A stretch of DNA of 64,000 nucleotides from JASSUD01 sp031963045. GTDB lineage: Bacteria; Pseudomonadota; Gammaproteobacteria; Burkholderiales; Burkholderiaceae. A model generated the notes under the pieces. The model saw only the letters and a program-made list of their open reading frames with translations, did no database searches and was not told where the DNA came from. Position 1 is the first letter of the stretch. The number at the start of each line of letters is the position of its first letter. This document shows positions 27,792 through 36,617 of the stretch, one piece after another. The translations under genes and the position numbers were made by a program. The stretch lies in the NCBI GenBank assembly GCA_031963045.1, contig JASSUK010000035.1, positions 53,389-117,388 of the forward strand, written 5' to 3'.

Positions 27792-28154
27792 GTGATCCGT
27801 GTGCCAAGCGTCGGTACGCTGAAAGCAGAGGAATAGGCTAATGAGTTACATCCGACGCTAGAAGGATTTAATCGATTAGGTCAAATGTATTTTGGTCCGA
27901 TTGTGCAGCAGATTTTAGAAGCACCTTAAATAACAATTTAAATGAAGGAACTCATGCGCTGACCGCAGCCCCATTTGTTAGATCATATTTTTTAGAAATA
28001 AAAAAGTTAGCCGGAATTCTGAATGTCATAGCTCGCTAAAATAAGGCAGCAGAACAATGAGGTTACCCATGGCAAAGAATATCGTCCTTTTCTCCGATGG
28101 CACAGGCAACAGTTCTGCTAAGGATCAGAAGACCAATGTTTGGCGCCTGTTCCA
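27792..28154 (+). pseudogene. Duplicated scrap: 3' end of SGNH hydrolase gene plus 5' start of DUF2235 gene
   Basis: These 363 bp match 36341-36703 colinearly without a net length change. They cover the last 46 codons of the SGNH hydrolase gene, the 139-bp spacer, and the first 28 or so codons of the DUF2235 gene. A TGG-to-TAG change (27832-27834) puts a stop in the SGNH frame. The DUF2235 part is cut at 28154. Neither fragment can be functional. Confidence 0.9.
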
Positions 28155-28160
28155 GTGCTT

Positions 28161-28256
28161 CATTCTGATCCAACGCATACTAAAGAGCTTAATCCAGATG
28201 CTCGGAAAATAGTGGAAGATAGTTTGCGATTATTAAAAAAATCGACCGTATCGTAA
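28161..28256 (+). pseudogene. C-terminal tail of an unidentified gene
   Basis: Directly after the truncated DUF2235 copy, a frame beginning HSDPTHTKELNPDARKIVED runs about 31 codons to a TAA at 28254-28256 and then a terminator. It looks like the true 3' end of some other gene joined to the duplicated scrap by recombination. The parent gene is not in this window. Confidence 0.45.
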
Positions 28257-28269
28257 ACCTCACAAAGCA

Positions 28270-28295
28270 AAAAGCCTCCCATATGGGAGGCTTTT
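28270..28295. terminator. Intrinsic terminator
   Basis: Perfect 11-bp arms AAAAGCCTCCC/GGGAGGCTTTT with a 4-nt loop and flanking A/T tracts. It lies between the gene remnant and the convergent WD40 gene. Confidence 0.85.
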
Positions 28296-28366
28296 GAATA
28301 CTGGTGCGCTATTTATAGCAATAGAATGACCTAAAAGCCCTAAGGGGATACGCCATGGCATCCTCT

Positions 28367-31138
28367 TTATTCTCTAGGGCTTTTTACTGCTCCTCTTTGC
28401 TGTAGTAGCTTTTCATTCTCCTCACTTAAATCGCTTACTTCTTCGATTATCATATCTTTCACATTCAGTTGTCCATGCGATGATATCCATTCCAATTCCA
28501 TTGCATATCCTTCTTTTTCTTTTCTTACCTTCCATTGGTGCAATAAATGATCTTTATTGTTGGTCAACAGATAAGAGCCCTCAGGTGTCTCTTTCCAGGC
28601 TATGCTATTGCTATCCTCGCTACATTCTTGAATCACTTTTAAACATTTTCCAGATGCAACTTCCCACAGGCGGATCGTATTGTCATTACTAATTGAAGCG
28701 ATCAGCGCTCCGTCGGGCGAATACGCTACCCCCGAAACAGTGTCTGTATGTCCTACTAAGGTATGCAAAGCTGCGCCGCTTTGCGCATCCCACAGGCGAA
28801 CTGTTTTGTCAGAGCTGCTTGAAGCGATCTGTGCTCCGCTGGGCGAATACGCCACACCAAAAACAGTGTTTGTATGTCCTACTAGCGTATGCAAAGCTGC
28901 GCCGCTTTGCGTGTCCCACAGACGAACTGTATGGTCAACACTGCCCGAGGCGATCTGCGACCCATTCGGCGAATACGCTACATTACCAACCGGCTTGGTG
29001 TGTCCGTGTAAGGTGTGAACAAGAATCCCGGTTTGCGCGTCCCACACACAGACTGTCTTGTCAGAGCTACCAGAGGCAATCTGTGACTCGTCCGGCGAAT
29101 ACGCTACACTGAAAATAGTGTCTGTATGTCCCACTAAAGTATGCAAAGCCGCGCCGCTTTGCGCGTCCCACAAGCGGACTGTCTTGTCATGGCTACTTGA
29201 GGCAATCTGTGACCCGCTGGGTGAATACACCACCCGGCCAACCGACTTGGTATGCCCTTTTAAGGTATGTACAGCAGCTCCACTCTGAGCATCCCACAAA
29301 CGGATCGTATTGTCATGACTGCTAGAGGCGATCTGCTCACCGTTCGGCGAGTACACCACGCTCCAAACATGGCTTGTATGTCCTTTTAGCGTGTGTATAG
29401 CGGCCCCGCTTCGCGCATCCCACAGACGGACTGTGTTGTCAGTGCTGCCTGAGGCAATTTGTACTCCGTTCGGCGAATACACAGCACTATTAATAGAGTC
29501 TGTATGTCTCTCTAAAGTGCGCATAACAGCTCCATTCTGCACGTTCCACAAACGGACTGTCTCGTCAGCGCTACCCGAAGCAATTTGCGCCCCGCTTGGT
29601 GAAAACACTACGCTAGAGATCTCATCTGTATGTCCTTTTAGAATGTGCATAGTAGCCCCGCTTCGCGCATCCCACAGACGGACTGTCCCGTCAGCGCTAC
29701 CCGAAGCAATCTGCGCCCCGCTTGGTGAAAACACTACGCTAGAGACCTCATCTGTATGTCCTTTTAGAGTGTGTATAGCAGCCCCACTTTGCACATCCCA
29801 CAGACAGATCGTACTGTCATCACTGCTCGAAGCGAGCTGTGTGCCATCTGGAGAGTACGCTACACTCCGAATAGGGTCTGTATGCCCTTCCAAGGTGTGC
29901 ACAATTGTGTTGCTTTGCACATCCCACACACGGACTGTTCCGTCAGAACTACCTAGGGCGATCTGCGCTCCGCTTGGCGAATACGCTACGCTCGTAACAG
30001 GCCCTGTATGTCCCTCTAAGGTGCATACAATTGTGCCGCTTTGCACATCCCATATACGGACTGTCTCGTCAAGACTACCTGAGGCGATATGCGCTCCGCT
30101 TGGCGAATATGCTACGCTCATAACAGGCCCTGTATGTTCCTCTAAGGAGCATATAACTGTGCCGCTTTGCATATCCCATATACGGACTGTTTCGTCATCA
30201 CTGCTCGAGACGATCTGCGTTCCGTTTGGCGAATAGACTATATTCTTAACAGCGTCTCCATGCCCTTCTAAAGTATGTATTTTTTCCCAATTCGAAGTCG
30301 TATATACGCTGATATCGCCGTTATCAAGGCCTACCGCACATGTTTTACCATCTGGGGAATAGGCGCACGAAGTCACACTACTTTCTTCTTGCAAATACGC
30401 TTGTTCGCCAAACAGAGCCCCTGATATTTGGGCTCCGCTTAAATCTGCCCCCCGCAGCCATGCCTGATGGAAATTTACCCCTCTCAAATCCGCTCCCTGT
30501 AATTGCGCAGCGTCAAATACACCATAACTTAAATCTGCTCCAGGTACGCGTATTCCTTTGAGATCTTTACTATTGAATTGCACGCCAGCTTTTACCAAAA
30601 GCGTCAATGCATTTGCTGCGATGGTTTGCACTTCTTCTACTCGGGAGCGTTCTACCCAACTCAACAGCTTGTTTTGTAGTTCAGAGTCTTGCTGAATTTT
30701 TTCTTGTAAAAATTTCAATATTTCCGGTTGATCCACAGGCCAAAACAGATCAAGAAATGCACTCTTTTTCACAATCTGATCGAGTTTCCCCAACTCCGAT
30801 AGTTTTTTTAGTTGATTGAGTGCAAATTTTTGCAGTGCCTCGTCTGAATGTACTAAGGCCTTTTGATGCTTTGCTCGAATCCTGCTTTTAATTAAATGGA
30901 GTTTTAAAGCGGGCTCTTCTACCGCACCTCCATTCCGAGTGACTGTTGTTAGACCTTCAAATAATGCCTGGCGACTTGAGGAATCCAGATGATTTTCTGT
31001 TTCTTGTTGAATCTCTACAGGCAGTGAGAGAAATGGAGATTGGGCCGAGTTTTTCGGAATACAACAGGTTTGAATAGTTGTTTTAGGAATAGAGGCTATC
31101 ATTTGTTTCCCCGGATTATATTGCTTAGCTATAGACAA
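28367..31138 (-). CDS. WD40/pentapeptide-repeat protein with F-box-like N-terminus
   Basis: A 923-residue protein. Residues 36-62 (FLSLPVEIQQETENHL, then SSSRQALF) resemble an F-box. Residues about 65-190 are helical. Pentapeptide-like A(D/N)LxG repeats cover about 195-245 (GADLSYGVFDAAQLQGADLRG onward). From about 250 to 870 there are about 15 WD40 repeats; most have SVAYSPSGAQIASGS, VRLWDAQSGA and LHTLxGHT cores, which would give two seven-bladed propellers plus one. Adjacent repeats are nearly identical, so the DNA is a tandem array prone to recombination. The F-box-WD40 order is that of eukaryotic FBXW ubiquitin-ligase receptors. The propeller call is secure; F-box and effector role are inferred. 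Confidence 0.85.
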   Translation of the reverse strand: MSIAKQYNPGKQMIASIPKTTIQTCCIPKNSAQSPFLSLPVEIQQETENHLDSSSRQALFEGLTTVTRNGGAVEEPALKLHLIKSRIRAKHQKALVHSDEALQKFALNQLKKLSELGKLDQIVKKSAFLDLFWPVDQPEILKFLQEKIQQDSELQNKLLSWVERSRVEEVQTIAANALTLLVKAGVQFNSKDLKGIRVPGADLSYGVFDAAQLQGADLRGVNFHQAWLRGADLSGAQISGALFGEQAYLQEESSVTSCAYSPDGKTCAVGLDNGDISVYTTSNWEKIHTLEGHGDAVKNIVYSPNGTQIVSSSDDETVRIWDMQSGTVICSLEEHTGPVMSVAYSPSGAHIASGSLDETVRIWDVQSGTIVCTLEGHTGPVTSVAYSPSGAQIALGSSDGTVRVWDVQSNTIVHTLEGHTDPIRSVAYSPDGTQLASSSDDSTICLWDVQSGAAIHTLKGHTDEVSSVVFSPSGAQIASGSADGTVRLWDARSGATMHILKGHTDEISSVVFSPSGAQIASGSADETVRLWNVQNGAVMRTLERHTDSINSAVYSPNGVQIASGSTDNTVRLWDARSGAAIHTLKGHTSHVWSVVYSPNGEQIASSSHDNTIRLWDAQSGAAVHTLKGHTKSVGRVVYSPSGSQIASSSHDKTVRLWDAQSGAALHTLVGHTDTIFSVAYSPDESQIASGSSDKTVCVWDAQTGILVHTLHGHTKPVGNVAYSPNGSQIASGSVDHTVRLWDTQSGAALHTLVGHTNTVFGVAYSPSGAQIASSSSDKTVRLWDAQSGAALHTLVGHTDTVSGVAYSPDGALIASISNDNTIRLWEVASGKCLKVIQECSEDSNSIAWKETPEGSYLLTNNKDHLLHQWKVRKEKEGYAMELEWISSHGQLNVKDMIIEEVSDLSEENEKLLQQRGAVKSPRE

Positions 31139-31282
31139 GCTGAGTTTGGTTTGGGTGAGTGTAAGAATTCATATTAATTATAGAGCATGTTTGTCTCGAG
31201 CACGCGCCGCAGTATCCGCATTTTGACCCACTGAGAAAACTGCCTAAAGCACGTTACCAAAAACAGGCTCGGTTGATGTGCC

Positions 31283-31344
31283 CCCAAAAAGTCAGATTGA
31301 TTGAAGTGCCCCCAAAAAGTTAGACATCAATCTGACTTTTTGGG
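31283..31344. repeat. 19-bp perfect inverted repeat, likely insertion-sequence scar
   Basis: CCCAAAAAGTCAGATTGAT (31283-31301) is repeated in inverse at 31326-31344. A further direct partial copy, GTGCCCCCAAAAAGT, occurs at 31306-31320. The ends look like terminal repeats of an insertion sequence left without its transposase, and could also fold as a terminator. The 31139-31400 gap holds nothing else. Confidence 0.55.
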
Positions 31345-31400
31345 TTTTTAAGTGACCGTACCCCATTTTTAGGACCACGGTCTCTCTTCTTGCGCATCCG

Positions 31401-32783
31401 TTAGTCCTGTTGTTTGAGCTTCTTAGGGTCAGGCTTCGTACCTGGATTATTGGATGTAGGTGTCTTATCGTTATTTTTATCGTAATTTTTCAAATGAACC
31501 GCAGGGACTGTTGGCAGTTTCGTAAAATCTTCTTTCCTATGTTCCACGAAAAAATGGCCCTCGACGACACTATGGATGATTCTGGTCGTATATCCATCCT
31601 TCCCTTTTCCTTCATTCTCACTTTCAGTATCGCTTTTATAGCCTGGCACCTTTATTTTATCTTTTACATGCTGTTTATTGTCTTTCTTAAACTTATCTGG
31701 ATCCGCCGTGTCTTTGTCTTGATATGGAACAACGTACTTGAATTCGGGCCACAACTTTGATTCAACATCTTTATTTTCATTGGGACCTGCCGTGAGTAGC
31801 AAACCCGCGCAATTCTTTTGCTTGTTGTCGGTACCACAAGGCTCGTTGGTTGAGACAATGCGCTCTCGCGTAAACTGTTTGAGATCGATAAGCTCCTCAG
31901 TACCGTCTTTTTCCGCTATGGTAATGTTGCCACATAGATGAGTAAGAATTAGTAACCTTTCACTATGTGTGCAGGCCTTGATCGAGTTGCCTTGGTCATC
32001 TTTTTTTACAGGTACCTCCACGGTGCTATACATACCCGCGCTACGCGCCGCTATATAAAGCACTGTACGCTCCATATTCTCTGGATTTACGAATACGTAT
32101 TTCGCAACTCCAATATTACGCGTGCTCTCTTTATCCTTCTCTTGTAGCCATCGAGCCTGTCTCATTTCACTGGATTTGTGTGTTGTTTGTTCTGGTACTA
32201 CAGTTCTAATAGGTTGTGTTGTGGAAGTGGCTGTAGCTGTAGAAGCTGCAGTGGAACCGGAATTGTTAACGTTACCAAAGAAGTGACGGCGGGAGTCGGC
32301 AATGGCCTCTTCCAAACCTTCGAACTTATCCTTATCTGAGCTACTATCACTATTATTCTCGCTCTCACTGCTCTCCTCTTTTTTCCTTTTGCCTTGTCTG
32401 ACAACAGAATAACTTCCCGAGAAGGCTCTCTCTAAGGACTGCGCAGCCTCAGCGCTTAACTCTTGGCAATCTGTAGCTCCGAAGTAGAGGTGATCAGCCT
32501 CCCCTTCATTGCTGGCCGGTGGCGAATTTGGAGGTGGAGATAAAGATGAATTTGTAGATACAGATAATTTTGAGAATGCAGTCTCAAGGCGAGGTCGATT
32601 GCGTTGCTCTAACGGCTGCGCATGTGTAGGAAGATTTGAGAGACTTCCAGAAGAAGATGTAGAGTTAGAGCGAGAGCGAGAGCGAGATGGAGCTGGAGCT
32701 GGAGATGAAGAGCGAGATGAAGCTGGAGATATAGATGGAGATGAGTCGGAGGGTGTGCTTGTATTTTTCGTAGTAATAGTCAT
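31401..32783 (-). CDS. Deaminase-like candidate toxin with Ser/Arg-rich N-terminus
   Basis: A 460-residue protein. Residues 1-90 are low complexity, rich in Ser, Pro and Ser-Arg dipeptides (APSRSRSRSNST). The likely catalytic part is at about 225-335: His273 and Glu275 in CTHSERLLI, then Pro315-Cys316 and Cys325 in NEPCGTDNKQKNC. The order H-x-E followed by P-C-x(8)-C is the zinc-binding signature of the cytidine deaminase-like superfamily, including polymorphic-toxin deaminases. The C-terminal 120 residues are charged and possibly disordered. No signal peptide, membrane segment or immunity gene is evident. It lies in the mosaic accessory region upstream of the injection system. Gene call firm; enzymatic call from motif spacing only. 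Confidence 0.7.
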   Translation of the reverse strand: MTITTKNTSTPSDSSPSISPASSRSSSPAPAPSRSRSRSNSTSSSGSLSNLPTHAQPLEQRNRPRLETAFSKLSVSTNSSLSPPPNSPPASNEGEADHLYFGATDCQELSAEAAQSLERAFSGSYSVVRQGKRKKEESSESENNSDSSSDKDKFEGLEEAIADSRRHFFGNVNNSGSTAASTATATSTTQPIRTVVPEQTTHKSSEMRQARWLQEKDKESTRNIGVAKYVFVNPENMERTVLYIAARSAGMYSTVEVPVKKDDQGNSIKACTHSERLLILTHLCGNITIAEKDGTEELIDLKQFTRERIVSTNEPCGTDNKQKNCAGLLLTAGPNENKDVESKLWPEFKYVVPYQDKDTADPDKFKKDNKQHVKDKIKVPGYKSDTESENEGKGKDGYTTRIIHSVVEGHFFVEHRKEDFTKLPTVPAVHLKNYDKNNDKTPTSNNPGTKPDPKKLKQQD

Positions 32784-33109
32784 GATTATCTCAATTAATA
32801 GAAAATAGATTCTTTTAATTACAATTCGTATTTCTAATCCCGATAGTCAGTATAAAAAATGACAAGGTATTTTTATAAATAGGTACGAACTTTTGTATAA
32901 CTAAAAGAATCATTTTTATTAAGAAGATGCTGATTTAATTGAGAAATGAGAGGCATGCATTATTTTAGAAATAGGGCGCATGCAAGAAAAAACCTTGCCT
33001 CGATTTGACGTGCAGTTGGATAAATAAGAAAACGGACTAGTGCGGAGCGAAAAATAGACGGATAAACGCACAAATACGCTGTCGACTAAAATGGATAAAA
33101 CTATACGAA
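32784..33109. other. Intergenic gap, no gene seen
   Basis: A 326-bp AT-rich stretch between the divergent deaminase-like gene and the integrase scrap. No supported reading frame or RNA gene. It should hold the promoter for the deaminase-like gene. Confidence 0.4.
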
Positions 33110-33217
33110 GGGTTGGGAAATGCTGAAGAGACTATTGCCGATATTCTTTGGCATAGTAGAAAAGGGATGGCCGCGCACTACAGTATTGGTCAACTGGTCG
33201 AACTTCATCAGGCATGA
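33110..33217 (+). pseudogene. C-terminal scrap of a tyrosine recombinase (integrase)
   Basis: The frame reads GLGNAEETIADILWHSRKG, then MAAHYSIGQLVELHQA, then a TGA. This is the familiar end of phage-type integrases: the (L/W)-H...H-Y block with the catalytic Tyr, then an amphipathic helix. The rest of the gene is missing. A 39-bp piece (33191-33229) recurs at 42944-42982 with TTA in place of the TGA. Confidence 0.65.
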
Positions 33218-33631
33218 GTGAAGATCGAAGATAGGATGCATCGTTGGAATATATCTTTATTTATGAAGGGTATGCGATTTGATAAATCTGATTCGCAAGC
33301 GCTTACTAATCAACTTGCGGAGAGTTTTAAGCAGCAACATGGCGAGCGTTTCAGTCAAACTTGGGGAGACACGCTATCTCGCAACCTATCAAAATCAGCT
33401 TCAGAAGTCGTCTCCGCATCCGATACCTTTAGTCAGATGAGCCAGCTCCAAAATAAAATGGGAGCGATGACGAATACCGACTTTAAAACTCTTGGGGTAG
33501 CGGTGGAAAACACGCCTGAAGCCAGCGCCTATTTGAACAATTATTTTATGCATCATGCGAATCAAGAGGTTCGCCACGAATCGGCTGAACTAGAGAAGCG
33601 TTATAGTCCTATGGCATGCACCCTAGAGTAG
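33218..33631 (+). CDS. Short protein, possibly a TraG-like conjugation fragment
   Basis: Open for 137 codons, starting in frame right after the integrase stop; the first true ATG is at 33236. The sequence (DSQALTNQLAESFKQQHGERFSQTWGDTLSRNLSKS onward, in part SDTFSQMSQLQNKMGA) is Gln/Ser-rich and helical. It reminds me of the periplasmic C-terminal part of conjugative TraG proteins, but I cannot confirm this. If so it is a severely truncated remnant fused to the integrase tail. The AT/GC balance is closer to core genes than to its AT-rich neighbours. Confidence 0.4.
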   Translation: MKIEDRMHRWNISLFMKGMRFDKSDSQALTNQLAESFKQQHGERFSQTWGDTLSRNLSKSASEVVSASDTFSQMSQLQNKMGAMTNTDFKTLGVAVENTPEASAYLNNYFMHHANQEVRHESAELEKRYSPMACTLE

Positions 33632-33895
33632 GGCAGGCAGCGGCATGCCTCACTGCCTTAAATGGGCCAAGCATTCCTTCAGGTCCGCAGTACGGCACGC
33701 AATTTAAAGCACCTTGCATGCGGTGGCAAAACGCCGATGGAACGGGTAGTCGGATTGTCTTCAAAAATTCCTTTTCTCGAACCGCCCGGTGCGGACCCGC
33801 ATGCCAGGTGGTGTGGCAGGGGCGGAGAAGATCCCCCTTATGCCGATCCGATGACATATCCTGCAACATTACTTTGTCCAAGGATAGTTCAGCAA
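33632..33895. other. Gap with gene debris
   Basis: A GC-richer stretch with several overlapping short frames on both strands and no convincing product. Probably sequence debris between the TraG-like remnant and the convergent papain-like gene. Confidence 0.35.
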
Positions 33896-34918
33896 CTAGT
33901 CTTTGAGCTTATTATTTTCTTCCTCCTCTAACTGCGTTCGTACAGCTATACCAATCGTCCGCATTTCTCTAATGATAAGCCCGTACCTGTATTTTTTAGA
34001 ATCCGCATTATCATATATAGGCTTATAAAACTCGCTATAGGAAATATAGCCTCTCACTTTAGCCTTCCCAGGCAGAGTAAGCCATTTTTCACTTACTGGC
34101 GACTCCATAACAGAAGGTACCCATTGCCCATCTATAGGGGCGCTACCATATTCAGTAATTTTAAGTTCTCTATCTTCCCATTTCGCCATTTTCACCTTCC
34201 ATACGTCAGGGAAGTCAGTTGCCTTGCAAACAATGTTTGCCCAAACATCGCAGATCACCGCGTCTTTGTCCCAATCGGAAAATTCGTCTGGAAATTTCCC
34301 ATCAGTCGAGGGTTGGCCTAAGACAATACAGAGATGCTCTTTCGGCCATTCAACGATATCTATTGATCCTAACCGACTTTTACCCTTCTCCAGCTTTCCA
34401 TCCATTCGCCTTTTACCTTTCTCCCACGATCCATCCATTAAGCTTTGCCAAGCTAAAAAACTAAGGTCTCCACAATTTGCTACTGTAATCTTATCTATAG
34501 ATGATTTCTCTGGCGCATCCTCGCAAGCGTTGACGCGGTCAGTAAGCGCTGGCTGACCGTACAGTTCAAATTTTTTAGAGGGTGGATTAGGTCCATAAGA
34601 TTTATTTACTGATTTGCCCGGAATGCGCTTTCTTATTTCGCTAAGAGTTTCCCGCGCTGCCGCTATGCGTTGCTCTACAAGAGACTTGCTAGAAGAGTCT
34701 GCTGCAGATGAAATACTAGATGCTGAAAGCCCCGATATATTGTCAGAAGGATGGGTTTGTATCAGGGGTGAGTTTTTTTGCTGACTTTTAGGTAAATTTT
34801 CACACAAAGCGTGAGATGACTTAGGGGAAGCTTCAGAAGCAGATTGCGTGGATAAAGATGAAGAATTGGGTGTATTGCTCTGAGGCCGCGAATTATTGTT
34901 TGCATTAAGAGAAAACAT
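33896..34918 (-). CDS. Candidate papain-like cysteine peptidase/amidase effector
   Basis: A 340-residue protein. The first 90 residues are Ser/Asn/Gln-rich and probably disordered, a layout often seen in secreted effectors. The rest carries a pattern recalling papain-fold effectors: Cys149 in ANCGDLSFLAWQSL, His195 in KEHLCIVLG and Asp224 in AVICDVWAN (Cys, then hydrophobic strand with His, then Asp before a Trp). That order fits a Cys-His-Asp triad. Residues 164-184 contain a short duplicated Lys/Gly motif (WEKGKRRMDGKLEKGKSR). ATG at 34916-34918. No close family recognised; the enzyme call is inference from three short blocks. Confidence 0.6.
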   Translation of the reverse strand: MFSLNANNNSRPQSNTPNSSSLSTQSASEASPKSSHALCENLPKSQQKNSPLIQTHPSDNISGLSASSISSAADSSSKSLVEQRIAAARETLSEIRKRIPGKSVNKSYGPNPPSKKFELYGQPALTDRVNACEDAPEKSSIDKITVANCGDLSFLAWQSLMDGSWEKGKRRMDGKLEKGKSRLGSIDIVEWPKEHLCIVLGQPSTDGKFPDEFSDWDKDAVICDVWANIVCKATDFPDVWKVKMAKWEDRELKITEYGSAPIDGQWVPSVMESPVSEKWLTLPGKAKVRGYISYSEFYKPIYDNADSKKYRYGLIIREMRTIGIAVRTQLEEEENNKLKD

Positions 34919-35692
34919 ATATAGCTCCGAAAATTAGGCGATCTAATTATTTGATGCCGAATAGTAAGCTATTAGCTATTTTTAAGAATATGCGTAACTC
35001 ACCGGGTGCCGGTGGATTATTCACCAACTGAAGCAATTTGAATTCATACAAGTAGATGTAGAGTAGATATCTGGGGATTACTTACCTTGCCTGTTTTATC
35101 AAAGGCTGTAATTACAGTATAGAAAAGGCTTAGAAAAACAGAATAGAAACCTAGCAAAAATGTATTGTTGGACGAAGTGAGAACTCGGAGCATTGCACAA
35201 ATCATTGCGCAGGGGCTGGCTTACCATCGGGCGCTTGCTCCTTATGTGTGTGATTCATAGACGCCATTTCGATCACAAGAAAATTAGCCTAGCATTCATG
35301 TCGAGGTTGAACCGCCCATACAGGTTGCTCCTAATAATGCATAGCGACAATGTTTCCTGCAAATTTTGGGGATAAGTAGGCGCATAGATGCTGAAAGTGC
35401 CGTCTGGTAATCGCCCCCTTTTTTTGAGATGATGTAAAAGTAGAACTCAGGCGCTTTGACCCTGCCCCAATATTTTTGACCGTTTAAAACTAGAAAAATT
35501 TGGCACAATTTTCATATCTAAAAGGCGGTGCTTTGCGTTTTTGTTAAAGGCGAGGCGAGGATAGAAATCCTCGCGGTCTTTAGGTGTCCGCTGATTTCTG
35601 TGCTCAGCCTTATTGCTTTTTATAAACTCCCTGGTAATTTTTAAAAATAGATGGGACGCTTTCTAAATCGCATTAACAATTAAGAGAGCATT
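34919..35692. other. Gap of 774 bp with probable gene debris
   Basis: No intact gene. Short plus-strand frames such as the one ending at about 35260 (DEVRTRSIAQIIAQGLAYHR...) and one ending near 35344 (HVEVEPPIQVAPNNA) look like broken gene tails of unknown origin. AAGAGAG before 35693 is the ribosome binding site of the SGNH gene. Confidence 0.4.
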
Positions 35693-36478
35693 ATGGGACA
35701 CGTCTACTGGGATGAAGCAAAAATGCGAGATGCTACAGAATCTCCTGATATTTTGGCATTTGGTGATTCTTGGTTTTGGTATCCGAATAATAATCTTTTG
35801 AATCCTATTAATCGCTTTTATAAGCAACCGACTATTCTATGCTTGGGCGCTAACGGGGCGCAGGCAACCCAGTTAGCTACAGGTTTTTTTCTCGCACAAT
35901 TTAAGTCAGCGGTGAAAGGCTATGGAGCCGTTTCGATAGTCATATTAAGCGCTGGCGGCAATGATTTTGCGGGCTTCTATAATTTGCAAAAAATTCTGCT
36001 ACCTAATTGCTCTGAAGCAACTACACCAGAAGCATGTTTTATGGAAGGTATGCCAGATCAACTATTTAATATAATTCGACAATCGTATAAAAAAATTATT
36101 TTATCTGCGCTGGATTCTCGAAAAAAAATAAAAATTTTAGTGCATTGCTACGACTATGCGATTCCGACAGGCATTAGCTATTTAGGGCTTGGGCAATGGC
36201 TCAAAGTTCCGATGGATGCTTGTCGTGTACCTGATCCAAATGATCTGTCACCGGACTCATTTAGATGCCGGCTAGTCAAACAGCTGATCAACTCGATGGC
36301 GAAGATGCTTGATACGCTGGTGCAAGAGTTTTCAGGGATAGTGATACGTGTGCCAAGCGTCGGTACGCTGAAAGCAGAGGAATGGGCTAATGAGTTACAT
36401 CCGACGCTAGAAGGATTTAATCGATTAGGTCAAATGTATTTTGGTCCGATTGTGCAGCAGATTTTAGAGGCACCTTAA
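35693..36478 (+). CDS. SGNH/GDSL-type hydrolase
   Basis: A 261-residue predicted esterase/lipase. Block I is FGDSWFWYP with nucleophile Ser26; the block III equivalent is GGNDF with Asn90. Block V is NELHPTLEGF with His236. The usual Asp three residues before the catalytic His is Asn233 here, which may weaken or change the triad. No signal peptide. It is followed after 139 bp by the DUF2235 hydrolase. A 363-bp duplicate of this junction at 27792-28154 shows that the two genes travel as a pair. Substrate unknown; possible phospholipid or acyl-ester hydrolase acting on host material. Confidence 0.85.
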   Translation: MGHVYWDEAKMRDATESPDILAFGDSWFWYPNNNLLNPINRFYKQPTILCLGANGAQATQLATGFFLAQFKSAVKGYGAVSIVILSAGGNDFAGFYNLQKILLPNCSEATTPEACFMEGMPDQLFNIIRQSYKKIILSALDSRKKIKILVHCYDYAIPTGISYLGLGQWLKVPMDACRVPDPNDLSPDSFRCRLVKQLINSMAKMLDTLVQEFSGIVIRVPSVGTLKAEEWANELHPTLEGFNRLGQMYFGPIVQQILEAP

Positions 36479-36617
36479 ATAACAATTTAAATGAAGGAAC
36501 TCATGCGCTGACCGTAGCCCCATTTTTTAGATCATATTTTCTAGAAATAAAAAAGTTAGCCGGGATTCTGAATGTCATAGCTCGCCAAAATAATGCAGCA
36601 GAACAATGAGGTTAACC

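Noticed and set aside
28680..30236. Long plus-strand open frames (such as 29391-30236 and 28693-29112) opposite the WD40 gene
   Set aside because: They are antisense shadows of the repeated WD40 codons; their periodic Cys/Ser/Pro-rich products mirror the repeats.
33616..33931. Overlapping small frames on both strands as a possible gene
   Set aside because: No start context and no recognisable sequence; three frames overlap, which suggests debris.
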